A stretch of DNA of 64,000 nucleotides from Trema orientale. Lineage: Eukaryota; Streptophyta; Magnoliopsida; Rosales; Cannabaceae. The stretch covers positions 305,562-369,561 of the forward strand of contig JXTC01000153.1 in the NCBI GenBank assembly GCA_002914845.1. Direction: 5' to 3'. Position numbers and translations under genes: made by a program. Of the stretch, positions 48,901 to 60,901 are shown piece after piece (within the stretch, counting starts at the first letter, position 1; every line of letters starts with the position of its first letter). The notes beneath the pieces are model-generated. The model was not told the origin of the DNA, did no database searches, and saw only the letters and a program-made list of their open reading frames with translations.

Positions 48901-50502
48901 CTTCCGTGTGAAGATATAATTTTCTAGCTGTGTAGTAGTCATGTATATTTTCTCAGTTTCCAATGTCTGCCTCCCTACCAGATGTTCCATCAACTAGATT
49001 CTATATTTGAGATAACTATACGTATTTGATCTGATGAAGGATATCAAAGAATCTTCATTTTACCACCAATTGGGGCTAGCTCAATTGGTCTGGGACTCAG
49101 AGGTGTATGTGAGTGTGAGGATTGGGTCATGGGTTCGAGTCCCACGGGAGACAAAATAGGTATCTTATCAAAAAAAAAAAAAAAGAATCTTCTTTTTACC
49201 ATATTTTTTCATCTTCTTTTTGCCATATTTTTTCTACCTTCAAGGTTTTGTTGATTTAGTTACTATTTCTATTGATAGCAGTATTTCATGTTGTTACAGT
49301 AATGAATATGCCCGTAGGTTTTCTTAGTTCTGAAATGTGTTACTGTGATTTATAATTTATTTGTTATTAGTGTTTTTCTTGGGTCTCATGTTACTCTTGT
49401 GCCTGGTATTTTGAGTGAATGATAGCGACTAAACCTATAATTTTTTTTGCAGTGAAATACAGCTCAAAAGCCCAAATTGGCTATTTGGTCAGAGAAAGTA
49501 CGAAGAAAATGGTTCTGCCTCAAAGGTCACTTCAGGAGAAACTACAAATGGCGAATCCAATGACGATAAAGGAGTAGAGTGTTTCCGTGACCAATATTGG
49601 ATATCTTCTGGAGATGATGACAATGATGAGGATATCATCCAGAGGTATCTAAAGAATGTTATTAAATTGTTGGTTGTAAAGTATAATGTCATCGAGAGGT
49701 ATCAGCCCATAGAGGAGAGAAAGACAAAGGTGTATTATATGAAGTTTCTTATTAATTATTTGGTTTATACCTTTGGTTTGTACTCGTAGGTATCTGGCAA
49801 TGTCATCGATGGATGAAGCTAATGGTTGGTATGGTGGAACGCTTGTTGGCAATCAAGATGAAAGCAGTGAGATATATCAGCACTATGCTGAACTATGCCA
49901 GGTAACTTGAATCACTTGATAGTCAAGGCCATTACATGGTTAGAGAATATTGTATCGGCTTTTATGGAAAGCAATGACGTAATGAGAATAAAATGTGGAT
50001 GAAAGAAGCCTATCCTCTACATTTTTGGTGCATAATTACACAAACCTACGTAATGAACGTTTATGTGCTTAATTTAATGCATTTACTGATGTACCAGTAC
50101 TCTTCGGCTTAACTGGTATGCTACACTTGCATAAACACAAAAAAGTAAATTATGTTAAATTACGTAGTTGTACTGGTTTTGAAGTTATTTCAGGCTTCGT
50201 GAATTTGTACTTTTCATCAAACTTGGTGGGGTTAATAAATATTGCATATGCAGGGAACTGCCATGGAGCCCTTCCAAAACGATGCTGAAGAGGAGCAACA
50301 TTATGCTGATGTTCTTCGAATGGATACAATAGACATTGTAGACGATGCTACTACAGAAGAAGAGATGGAAGCAGCTCTCAAAGAGTACGATCAAATTGGT
50401 GCTGATCTTGGGATCAGCCCTTTGTCGTGTAAATCCTTTGCCGTAGATCCAAGTTGGTTGACCAGGTGGATTGTCGGGGAAGAGAAGCTGCAAAGAGTTT
50501 AA
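42962..50502 (+). CDS. SAC1: SAC-domain phosphoinositide phosphatase (SAC1/FRA7 type)
   Basis: Removes phosphates from membrane phosphoinositides; plant group I SAC proteins act on PtdIns(3,5)P2 at Golgi or vacuole membranes. Exons: 42962-43090, 43215-43419, 43839-44004, 44441-44663, 44809-44885, 45791-45975, 46099-46196, 46532-46665, 46800-46934, 47185-47566, 47731-47852, 48101-48211, 48469-48678, 49453-49644, 49790-49901, 50254-50502. All phases agree; 909 residues, near the 912 known for Arabidopsis SAC1/FRA7. The N-terminal SAC fold begins [19 protein letters not shown]. The catalytic motif [13 protein letters not shown] puts the Cys at about residue 514. The C-terminal part has [18 protein letters not shown] and ends [15 protein letters not shown]. 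No membrane segment seen. Introns hold a MITE (43479-43770) and a SINE (49066-49181). Choice of SAC1 over SAC2-5 rests on length and tail similarity. Confidence 0.93.
43103..43128. repeat. (CT)n microsatellite in SAC intron 1
   Basis: About 13 CT units directly after the first splice donor. Intron-1 pyrimidine microsatellites are common in plants. Confidence 0.9.
43479..43770. mobile_element. (TA)n-flanked MITE, copy 5, in SAC intron 2
   Basis: The left end GGTTGTCAATCCAATTATTT and right end ATACCAACTGAATTGGTGCC lie between TATATATA runs. Internal ACCGTTAGATCATCGTCTAA. It contains a private internal duplication of about 55 bp (ACTATTTTTTTCTTACTTTT twice). Confidence 0.75.
49066..49181 (+). 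mobile_element. tRNA-derived SINE in SAC intron 13
   Basis: Contains a box A (GGGGCTAGCTCAATTGGTCT, about 49072) and a box B (GGGTTCGAGTCCC, about 49130) of a tRNA-type RNA polymerase III promoter. It has a short 3' body and an A-tail (from 49169). It is flanked by a near-perfect direct repeat of about 20 bp (AAAGAATCTTC[A/T]TTTTACCA at 49046-49065 and 49182-49201). Same strand as the gene. It is not a tRNA gene, since the 3' half does not fold with the 5' half. Confidence 0.88.
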
Positions 50503-51901
50503 AGCAGTACCATCTTTAAAAAGAACTAGTACTTTTGTTGTTGTAAAAGAAATCATGGCTTCCTTCAAAACAAAAACAAACAAACAAAAAAAATTTCATT
50601 TGTATTATTCTTTTCCAATGTTTCCGCATTGTGTGATTCATCCCTACCAATTATTAGAATATATGGGCAGTCATGATTCAAAGTGTCATTAGTTTGAACA
50701 ATTCAACACTACTGCCAACTGTACGATATATAGACAAAAATATAATGTATCTAGTATGTTTCCAATGAATTGATTTCCTTGTGTCTTTATATTGAATGGC
50801 AATTTTCAATCTTCTATGTACCACTTAATGGTTTAAAGAATGTAACTTGAAAGCGCATTCCAAACACAAATACAGTGTGTAAGAATTCTGCCACGGCTTT
50901 ACGTTTTCTCCATTCTGTCAGTTTTCATGCCAACGGATGGCTATTATGTCCCTAGGACCCCTCTCATGTATGATACTCAAATTTTAAAAATGGTTTGGGC
51001 ACTAATTTATGGTTGTTTATGACAAATGGTGGGTTATAGAAATAAATATTCGTAAGAATGCATCGAGTAAACTGATCAGAGATCTTAGTCTTTAGCTGTT
51101 TCTTTTTCCCACTTTTTTTCTTCAAAATTTCTTGTATATGTGTGTGCAAGAATTTATTTCCAATACCATAAACTACGGGTCACAAATTATATAGTTTGTT
51201 AATTGTATGTTTTAGTGCAGATGTGACGACGTTCAGTCATAATTTAATGCCAGATTTTGTCCCTTCCAATGCTATCTCAAAAGAATAAACCAAAACTTCA
51301 AAAACGCCGACAACATGCATGATTTTCTATAACCAACACACTGCGACGGGAAAGTTCCGGCCAAGTGCGGTCAACAAACTGTGCCTCTAGATAGTCTTTA
51401 ACGTAGGAAGTCTAGGTCATAAACTAGCATCAACAATTTTAGAAAACAAGCCTCCATAAAAGTTTCATTCCAAGAAACCAAACTTTTCAGCCTCAAAATT
51501 ACAATAAGATGGTCTATTTTTCTCCAAAGGAAGCCAACAACACTAAAAGAAGACCTCGGAGAAACGGCATCGCTTACTAAAGACAAAATGGTAATAAAAC
51601 AGCCACCTGGGCAGAGTTCTTAACAAAACATAAACGAGTACTCATTGAAAGAATACGACAACACATATTCAAATACTCCAACGACAATGCTCTCGCATCA
51701 CTCTTTAATGACATAAATTCATTATGCCAGTTCTTAATCCTTTTAACTAAACATCTATCAGCACTCTAGGGAAGTCGCTTGCAATAACAATGGCAAAATT
51801 AAATTACAGTTTCTCCATGTGCTTAGAGCATACATATATATATATATATGTATATGCAGTAGTACCATTAGATATCCTTGGCTAGGAACCTCTGTTAAAT
51901 A
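50503..51901. other. Convergent intergenic region
   Basis: Lies between the stop of the plus-strand SAC gene and the stop of the minus-strand MBD-like gene, so it should contain both 3' UTRs. It includes a (TA)n run near 51834-51850. No other feature seen. Confidence 0.6.
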
Positions 51902-54900
51902 TTAAAGGTAATAAGGCTTAAACCGGACTGGAACATCGAAAAGCATATGATCCTTGGCTTCGGCAGATCTAGACCCTTGAAACAGGTTACCCGCAGCTGT
52001 AGTTATGCTCAACTTCCCTTCTCTTGCTTTCGAAGTTTCCTCCACTCTCCTCCTTTTATTCCCTTCACATGCATATATATAAAAATGATATTGGAATTAT
52101 TAAGAGGACATTGATGTATACATTTTGATGCTTTTGACTTGGATGTAGTACTAGAAGTAGAGGAGAAATAGAGTACTATGTACCTGTGTATATGATTATG
52201 TGTTTTATATATGTGTATATATATATATATGTACCTTTTGATGCCTTTGACTTGGATGCAGTACCAGTGGTACTGTTAAGGAGGTTACTGTAGGAATCGC
52301 TGAGAAACTCTTCAACAGATATTGGTGGTTGATCATCATCATCTGCAGCTTCGTAGTCGCTGTTAACATCCTGATAGTCTGAAGTTACATAATTAGGGTC
52401 CCACTTTGCCATGAGAAGATTATTATAAGCCTTTTTCAAAAACTCTTCAGCAGTTTGAACTGGTGGTGTTTGCTCCTCCTCATCATCATCATCATCATCA
52501 TCATAATCATAATCATCATGAGCATCATGATCTTGGTATTCGGTGTCATTGTCGCACGTGCGATTTTCAGTTGGATATTGGCTAGAATTACAAGTACTAA
52601 AAGCAATCTCGAAAGTCCTCTTCTTTGGTGATTTCATGACGATAACTGGCTCAGCTTGTTTATTCACATTTACCTGCTGAAATTTTTCTTAAAACTTTAT
52701 TAGACATCAACTAATAAAACAATATTATTAATATTAATTTATCACATCTAGCTACCTATATATATATATATATATGTGCTTCTAACTAGGGCAGTACTAT
52801 GTACTTATTTACGTAACAACTAACAATAAATTTTATAATAAGCTAGCTCACCGAGGATTCCGCGGCTGGTGAATTAGTGTCTTTCTTTGGTCTTCGGCTT
52901 GAACGATTTGGACGAGTTCCATGCCTTTCAAAATTATGAACCTCAACCAGTGATCGACACATGAGCCTGAATTTTCTATGGTAGTAAAACTGCCGTACAA
53001 GTTAAAGATCTCAATTTAGTCCCGATTAAATAATCATGATCACGCTTAATAACATAAACCGAAAAAAAAAAACATTAACATAGTAAAAAGAAATCATAGT
53101 TTAATTTGTATAATTAGATGAAAGGTACGTAATCGATTCAACGATTTTAAATTCTAATAAGTTAGTTTGAAGTTGAAATAGTACTACTTAAATTACCAAG
53201 TCATATTTTCCGTTTTTGCGCTGTCTCGGCTGAATGATCCAGTCTTTCAACCACTCGATCTTCTCTAGTTGAGCAACCTTTTCAGCAATTGATACTTTCT
53301 TTTTCTGATCTATCGCGACATAAGGTCTTGGTGCTGTCCATCTCTTCATAAATATCCAACCAAATTTATACACATGGAAATTAAGCGAATATTACATATA
53401 AATATATATATGGGCACCAATCCAGTAAGTTTTTTTTTTTTTTTACCTATACATAAGTATCAATTTGACCAATGAAAATTTAACATGCATATTTTTTTAT
53501 TGTAAAAAATAAAGGAGAGAAAAAACATTAATAATACACGTCTTTTCATGCACTTCATTATAGCCGTTGGATCACTATTAAATGATGATCCAACTGCTAA
53601 AAAAAAATACCTACCCATAGGTTAAAAAAAAAAATACCTATTAGATTGGCAACCTATATATATATGTGTACACACACATATTATATTATAAATATGTATA
53701 TCCTTATTAGTATGACTTTTCAAGAAGATCCGTCATAAGAAAAGAGAAAAATTCATGCAGAAAGAACTGGCGCCTACTAGCCAGCAATGGTGTGCAACTT
53801 TCAAATCTTAGTTGACAACCATATATACATAACATATAGACATCATAATATGAAGAGTCGATTATTGAGTATATATATATATATAATATACCTTGCTCTT
53901 TTGCATAGGATTTGTTTCAATCGTAGGAGCATCTGGTAATCGGTAAGACAGTGGCAGTGCCTCAATCGCGTAGCACTTTTCTTTATTTGGCTCATGCACT
54001 ACTGTTCTCTTGATCAGCTGTACTTTCTCTGGTAATTGCTGCTCATCTGAGTACTGAAATCAATATGCATATCAATTACACAGATCGACCAATAGGTATA
54101 ATATATGTACGTATATATTCACTTGAATTTTCTAATATGGGTACCAATTCGATAGGTATTTTTTTTTTATTTATCTATAGAGATTGCTTTATCCAATTAA
54201 AAATCATAATGTATATTTTTTCATAGTAAAATATGGGGAAAAAAAAATATTAAATAATAAGTATTTATTTTTATTATTTTTCTAACTACTTAAATTATAA
54301 TAACCGTTAAATAATGATCTCATAACTAAAAAACAAAATACCTCAAGATAGGTAAAAAAAAGTACCTATCGGATTGGTACCTCTATATATATGGTAAGGC
54401 TTTACATTATCCTTGCATATATACATGATGCATACAAAAGTATAGTAGGGATTTGGACAACTGGGTGAGTAATTTGGGCCAAAGTGACTTTCTTATCACT
54501 ACTTGCCTTTTTAGGGCTAGTACTACTCATAGATCGTGCCCAGAAAACACCTAATCCCGTTCATTTTTGTTAATTTAATTTATGTCAGTAGATGGTAGAG
54601 AAGTATGAGAATTATTAACGTTACTATGTACAAAAGAAATCAGGGTATCAAAATTTATATAGACTTTTAGTGTATGAAAACTAGTAGGGATACCATATGA
54701 TCGTTGATTTCGATGTGTTCATCAGCTTTGGCCACAAATAGTACTTGAAGATCGAAATTCGATGCAAACGGCTTGAGATTCAGATATATCTCTGCCTGTT
54801 CAACTAGTTTGTAGATCGGCTCATGTTCCTGCAGTAATTCAAATTAAAAAGTTAATTTGCATGGGATTTTTTGTTAGATAGGAAATATAGATTGAAATTT

Positions 54901-55735
54901 TTATATTTAAATGTATTTCCTCTATATACTCATGTAGATGTTTCAATGAATATCATTATATATAGCTATACTTGTTCGATCGATGGATAATGCATTATAG
55001 TACTTGTACAACGAGAGAAATTTGTATCAGTACTCAGTATTATTGTCCGAGGTCAATTAATATAAAAATCAGCCTGCCACCACCTTATGATATGGAATAT
55101 ATGTAACTAATAATATTGAGGATCTAACTAATTATGTATAAGAATATGCATATAACTTACGTAGGGATGTATGTGTGTGTGCGGAATGGAAATCCAAATT
55201 AACACATAAAATGTTAATTAGTAAAATTTCACAGTGGCAATTGTTTCGAAAAAAAAAAAAACAATTTACAGAATGGCAAGAACAAAGTTATTCTCATGAC
55301 ATAAAATTTGAAAAAGGATAACAAGAAAAAAAAGGTAAAAAGTTAAAGGTATATATAACTAATTATTTTGTTGATCATGTATTTTCCGTGTCATGCATCC
55401 AGATTTTTATCATTGTTCAGAGCAATTACAAATTTGTAATTGTACTATATATAGTTCACATACCTTGTTATTAATTTGTTTGAACAAGACAACTAATATC
55501 CTATACGTCTTGAGACTGATCTTAAGAACATGTTTTATAATCCTAATCTTAAGATGGCTGAACAAGCTTTAACATTAATATTGACATGTGCAGGTCTATA
55601 ATGTATTTGTAAAAGGCCAAATCCCACTTCACGTAATCATAACAAATACTAAAAACCTAAACTACCACACTTCATTTCCCTCTTCATAAATCTTATTTTA
55701 ACGTATGAATCTTCTAACTTTTTTCATTGTTGTCC

Positions 55736-55766
<31 letters not shown>

Positions 55767-57575
55767 GTTCAAATTTAACTTAATTAAACTAGTTAACTGA
55801 TCACTTGGAGAAATTTTGCTAATTAATTAAAGTACTACTAGAAGTTAATATCCAAAGATAAAAATGTTAATTTCTGTATGCATTTGATATATGAAAACAT
55901 TTGATACGTCCACACACTTAAAATTTATATATAATAATGATCAAACTAGACACTTCGTGGTTTAAACTAGATCTCTGACTATAGTACTACTAAAAATATG
56001 ACAAATACAAAACATGTATTGCATGATCAACCTACAGTCTCTTTAATGAGAGTTTTGCTTAATTTATACATTTACTATTGCAATATAGAAAGAGATCTAT
56101 ATATATGCATTCCAATTACAAGACGATAACATACTGAAATTATTGACAAAAGAAAATGTGGAGGAGGGCCGTAAATTAGCTAGTTATATATTCAATTATT
56201 ATCCAAAAGATTATAAAAGTGAAAGAAGAATAGATTATTTTTTCGCAGATAGATTTCGACATTCTCTATATATCAACATTTTTCAAAAGTATCCACAACA
56301 TTTGTCAGCATTACCGGCATATATATTGTCAGTGGACAATCAAGAAAATATATCTTTCTACCTTCTATATATTGTCCATGGAAACACGAAAATGACACTA
56401 ATTCGACTAAAGAAAATATAATCTTTCTACCTTCTATATATTGTCCATGAAAACATGAAAATGACACTAATTCGACTAAGTCATGATTTATATCTATACG
56501 TACTACATATCATGCATATTCTAGCTAATTATTGGTGTTGATAGTTTGGTTAATTCGAATAGACTAGTAAAAATTAATAGCATTCATTTCTTCGGTCGAC
56601 AACATTGCGACAAATATATTGAAGAACTTGATAATTATTACAAACCAACAATGTCACGACAAATTATTTATGAGATTCATAGACAAATTTATACATTCTA
56701 GTTTATTATTGATTGTTACGATACGACATACGTAATGACAAATTAATAAGACTTTTAAACAACTATATCGAAGGAGCCTGAACTTAGCATTATGAAATAT
56801 TAGTCAAATAACAAATTTGCCTAAACTGTTCTAACTCCTAAACCTATACTATAAGTCTATAACCAAGTATCTGTTTTTCAATATTGATTCTGAACATCAC
56901 TGCTACTATCGTTTTCAAAAAGTTGCACCTAAAAAGACCATTATACGCAGACACATTAACTTAACATATTTCTGATCATACTTAATTTCCATTAATTTTT
57001 CTCCATTTGATCAAGTCATCAAGTTTAACATGGTGTACAACAAATTACTGTTGTTTTTGTTTTCATCACCATATTCCTCAATTGTGCAACTTGTGCATAA
57101 TATTTCTTTGCTTAGCAAAACCCTAGACTTTAATCCTTATTATTTCTTCTTTTAATTGGTTATATTATCTATTTTTCTTGAAATCTCCTGAGCATAAAGT
57201 GCAGATTCTTCGAATCAGATATGTGCATGTTTGTACTTCATTACACAATATTGATCCAAGGGAAAAACATGTCTTACTATTAGATGTGTAAAGAAAATAT
57301 ATAGATCCCAATAATCGGAAATGACCAATATGCGAATAGGCAAAAAAAAATCGACAATGTGATGGAATGTATTCAGAAAATAAATAACAAATATTACCAA
57401 CACCACTAAGCGCTAGTAGAAAATTAAAGTGGAAAAAAAAAATTACCCCATCTCTCATTTCTCTAAAATATGTGACCGATAAAAGGTGCCTTCGATCTAT
57501 ACACAAAGCATCTAGCCGCCGTTTGATCTCAACATACAAAATAATTTGTGCATGAGAGTTGCTTATTGCCTTCAT
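51902..57575 (-). CDS. MBD-like acidic protein, probable chromatin reader
   Basis: Exons in transcript order: 57575-57447, 54828-54694, 54053-53892, 53343-53197, 52989-52852, 52676-52235, 52062-51902; phases agree, 437 residues. Residues about 170-220 (EWLKDWIIQPRQRKNGKYDL, then FYYHRKFRLMCRSLVEV and HNFERHG) resemble a methyl-CpG-binding domain, followed by a basic patch (RPNRSSRRPKK). Exon 6 has an Asp/Glu run (DDDDDDDEEE) and two related motifs, AEEFLKKAYNNLL and VEEFLSDSYSNLL. The C-terminus (FDVPVRFKPYYL) follows a basic stretch. The first two exons (IKRRLDALCIDRRHLLSVTY, IYKLVEQAEIYLNLKPF) match no domain I know. The 2.6-kb first intron makes exon 1 the least certain. MBD assignment is by resemblance only. 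Confidence 0.65.
53412..53654. mobile_element. (TA)n-flanked MITE, copy 6, in the MBD-like gene
   Basis: GGGCACCAATCCAGTAAGT at the left, ATACCTATTAGATTGGCAAC at the right, between ATATATAT runs. Internal TAGCCGTTGGATC. Lies in the intron between exons 3 and 4. Confidence 0.8.
54138..54382. mobile_element. (TA)n-flanked MITE, copy 7, in the MBD-like gene
   Basis: The left end GGGTACCAATTCGATAGGTA and right end GTACCTATCGGATTGGTACC form a good inverted repeat. Internal TAACCGTTAAATAATGATC. Lies in the intron between exons 2 and 3. TATATATA flanks the right side. Confidence 0.8.
56353..56490. repeat. 69-bp tandem duplication in the MBD-like intron 1
   Basis: TCTTTCTACCTTCTATATAT starts at 56353 and again at 56422. 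Both copies continue TTGTCCATG...AAAATGACACTAATTCGACT. Near-identical, hence recent. Confidence 0.92.
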
Positions 57576-59976
57576 TTTTGGTCTTGATAAGAATAATCAC
57601 CAAAGAAATTGTTGATATTTGAGAAATATTGGTTGTGATATTGGTACTATGCCTTAGGGAGGAGAGAGAGAGAGTCAGTTGGAGTTTCAAGACAGATACG
57701 CTCGAGAGAGAGAGTGTTAATATATACTGATTATCGCAGGCCAATTGTCGAGTCTCATGATACATGCATAGACCAACCTTGACACGTCCATTTCTGACAT
57801 TGCTGAGCCTGTAATTAATTTTTTAACTCGTATTTCTTTTTTTCCTATATGATTATCTCCTTGGATTCTTACGTATATGGTAGTTCACGTTATATATACC
57901 ATACCTCATAAGGTTCTTAAGGCAAAACAAAAAATTAAAAAAGAAAAAAAAAACGAGAATTTGTTCTGTCGTCTAATTAAACAATATTATTATACATGAA
58001 AATGTGCAATTTTTTTTCAGGGAAAAACGGGTAATTATAAAATAAATATACTTACAAGTAATTACAACCTGTGTCCAGATATGATTTGGTTCGTCCGATT
58101 TTTACTTGATATTATCAATGTGCAGTACAATACACAGTCAAAAAGTACTGCTTCAATATTTATGGTAAGAAAATTATGGTATATTCAAAACAAATATCTA
58201 TCGGTTACAAATAGTCAAATCCACCATAGATATGTTGCAATTTGCAAGCTAATTATTACTTTACCAAAGTTGTTAATTAATCTTTTTCTTTTCTTAAAAT
58301 AATTAAATCTGAAGAAAACAATAAAATTTGTTGGCTAAACATTCAGTAGGGATAAATTGTTACATTTAAATCTATAAATGTATAGATTTCGTAGATATTA
58401 AATTCCTTATTTGTATTACTTTAAAAGAAACAAATTCCTTATTTCTATTTTTGAGTGCGTTGTATATAAAAAATGATAGAAGTACAAACATGGAAAAGGC
58501 AATAAATTTTACATTTTAGGATATGCCAAATTCGGTGGATAAGTACTGACAAAAAAAAAATGCCCAAAATCTGTTGTCGCTTATTTCAAAAAAAAAAAAT
58601 TTCAAAAAAAAAAAAAAAACAGGCGGGGTGTTTTATTATTATATTTTTTTCATGCAGGGAAAGAAAAAATAAAATTGAACAAACACAACGTTTGAGGAGG
58701 TGATTGACAATTTTTTCTTTCTTTTTCTTTTTTCCTAAGTTGATTTTAATATGCGAATCTAGTATCCAAAATCTGTGGTTAGTTTTCAAAATCAGTTATA
58801 AATAGCCTAATTTTGGATCATAGTTTATAAAAATGACTATTTTTCAAACACTACTAAAAAAAAGGCCGAATTTTGAAAATTATTTAACAAATGGTCGTGA
58901 TTGTTTTTTATATTTAGTATAATATATTGATGGGCTTCTTACAAAATTTCAAACCTAAAGTACCAAAAATTTAAAAATGCCAGATTGATTTAGAAAAATA
59001 TAACTTTTAAAAAGTCTATTTAAAAAATATTATATTTAAAAAAAATACCACTTTTTCTTCAAAATTAGCATTTTTCAATGGTACTCAAGTAACCTGTTGG
59101 GTTATTTGGGGTAACTAATCTGGTTACTTGATCTAATCGGGCAAGTTATCTAGGTAACTTGATTGGTTACTTCAATTATCTCATTAATTAATATAAAATG
59201 GTATTTTTTATAAATACTTTTAAAAATAGTATTTTTCTAATTAAAATCCGAAATTTTTCAAATAATTTCAAAATCTGGAATTTTTCAATTTTTTTAAAAC
59301 GTTTACCATAAATAATCAAATTTATTCTATATTGATTTATTTTTTGAAAATTGATTTACTTTTTTCAAAAGATTGATTCACTTTTTCAAAAATGGATTTA
59401 CTTTATAAAAAATTGATTTATTTTATAAAAAAATAGATCAAATAAAAAATGGTAATTTATCAAAATAAAATTATAAAACAGTCATTTATTAAATAAGTGT
59501 AAAAAAAAGTAGCCATTTTTAATCGATCTTTAAAAAATGCCATTTCTTATAAATACTCTATTTCTTTTTTCTTTTTTTTTTAAATTATTGCAATCTTATG
59601 ATTTAAAGACCACAATACATTTGTTATGGGCGCAAATTTAGTCTAAGTTACGCCCACTTGTCTTTTTTAGGAAATTAGGAGCAACTCATGGGATTCAGCT
59701 TTTACTTTTATCCATGTGTTTTAATTATTTTGTCTAATCGCATTTTTTATTGCGAACTTTCATAGTTATCTCTTTTTTTCCCCTACTAATTAGTTGATAT
59801 TTATAAGCGTTTGAGATTAATTTTGGTAAAAGCTGTTAGACTTCACTTTTCAGTACAAGTAGCTCTAGGTTTATTGTGACTTTTAATTATCGTTCCACCG
59901 TTAGACTATTATTGACTTTTGCGTATGTATGTTTGATATATAATGACTTGGGGTAAGTTTCGAACTCCAACACCTT

Positions 59977-60036
<60 letters not shown>

Positions 60037-60681
60037 TTATATTCTCCGAAAAAAGAAAAATTTTAAAAAGCTCCCAGCAAAATAGCCGTATTTTGTGCCA
60101 TTTTAATTAGATATTTGTTTTCATAACAAAATAGATGGATATACTAAGTATAAAACATGATACATAAAATCTAAAACTACTATAATGGATATACCAAGTG
60201 CATAAACAAATACATTCGGCTATTTAGTTATAAAAGGGGGAAAAAAACAGACATTTATTAAAGTGAAAAAAAAAATGATAAAAGCACACCAACTCTAACT
60301 TCTCAAGACGGATGGTAAAAGTGACGGGGAAACATACATAATTACCCTTTTTTTTTTTAAACCTAGTATGTCTAAATAATAGTTTCTTTTTATTTTATCA
60401 ATACCTGTTTTTATATCCTTTTGGGGTAATGTATACCACAAATTAGTAAATTACGTACATGAAATGCCATGAATAAAAAATATACCTAAAAATTGGTATA
60501 CATTAGGTATACAATTACACCGTAAATAAAACCTGTAGGTAAAAACTTACATTGTAAAGTATACCATATATATTTTACACATGAAATATATAAATAAAAA
60601 CTAGAATTTTTGAAACAAAAATAAAAAAGGGTATTTGTGAAATATAAGGCGCAAAAGGGGTAGTAGGTGTAAATTTCTTCA

Positions 60682-60686
<5 letters not shown>
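57576..60686. other. Intergenic between MBD-like and CDKAL1-type genes
   Basis: Divergent promoter region. A GA-rich tract near 57660-57716 lies just upstream of the MBD-like start. A (TA)n run of about 53 bp is at 59981-60033. Otherwise it is AT-rich, with many A-runs at 58549-58618. Around 59094-59180 the words GTTACTTGA and GTAACTTGA recur. No gene seen. Confidence 0.6.
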
Positions 60687-60722
<36 letters not shown>

Positions 60723-60792
60723 GGTAAAGGCCCATTATGTGAACGTTTGAAGCCCACATCAGGCAGGCAAGGCAAGGCAAGGCAAGGCAAGG
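60687..60792. repeat. (AG)n and (AAGGC)n upstream of CDKAL1-type gene
   Basis: About 16 AG units at 60687-60719, then six or so GGCAA units at 60762-60792. Both lie within 220 bp of the start codon, probably in the promoter or 5' UTR. Confidence 0.9.
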
Positions 60793-60901
60793 AAGCTCGC
60801 CAACACGGTGGTGCCTCTTTCTTCCGGTCTCTTCTCTAAATTTGGTGAAGCTCCTCACACCTCTCTCTCTCCGGCGCCGGCGTCGTTGGAAGGTGATAAA
60901 A

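Noticed and set aside
49066..49150. Possible functional tRNA gene in the SAC intron
   Set aside because: Boxes A and B are present but the arms do not pair into a cloverleaf, and an A-tail plus target duplication mark it as a SINE.
59094..59180. Cluster of GTTACTTGA/GTAACTTGA words
   Set aside because: Only about five imperfect copies in AT-rich DNA, with no termini or nearby gene; too weak to call.
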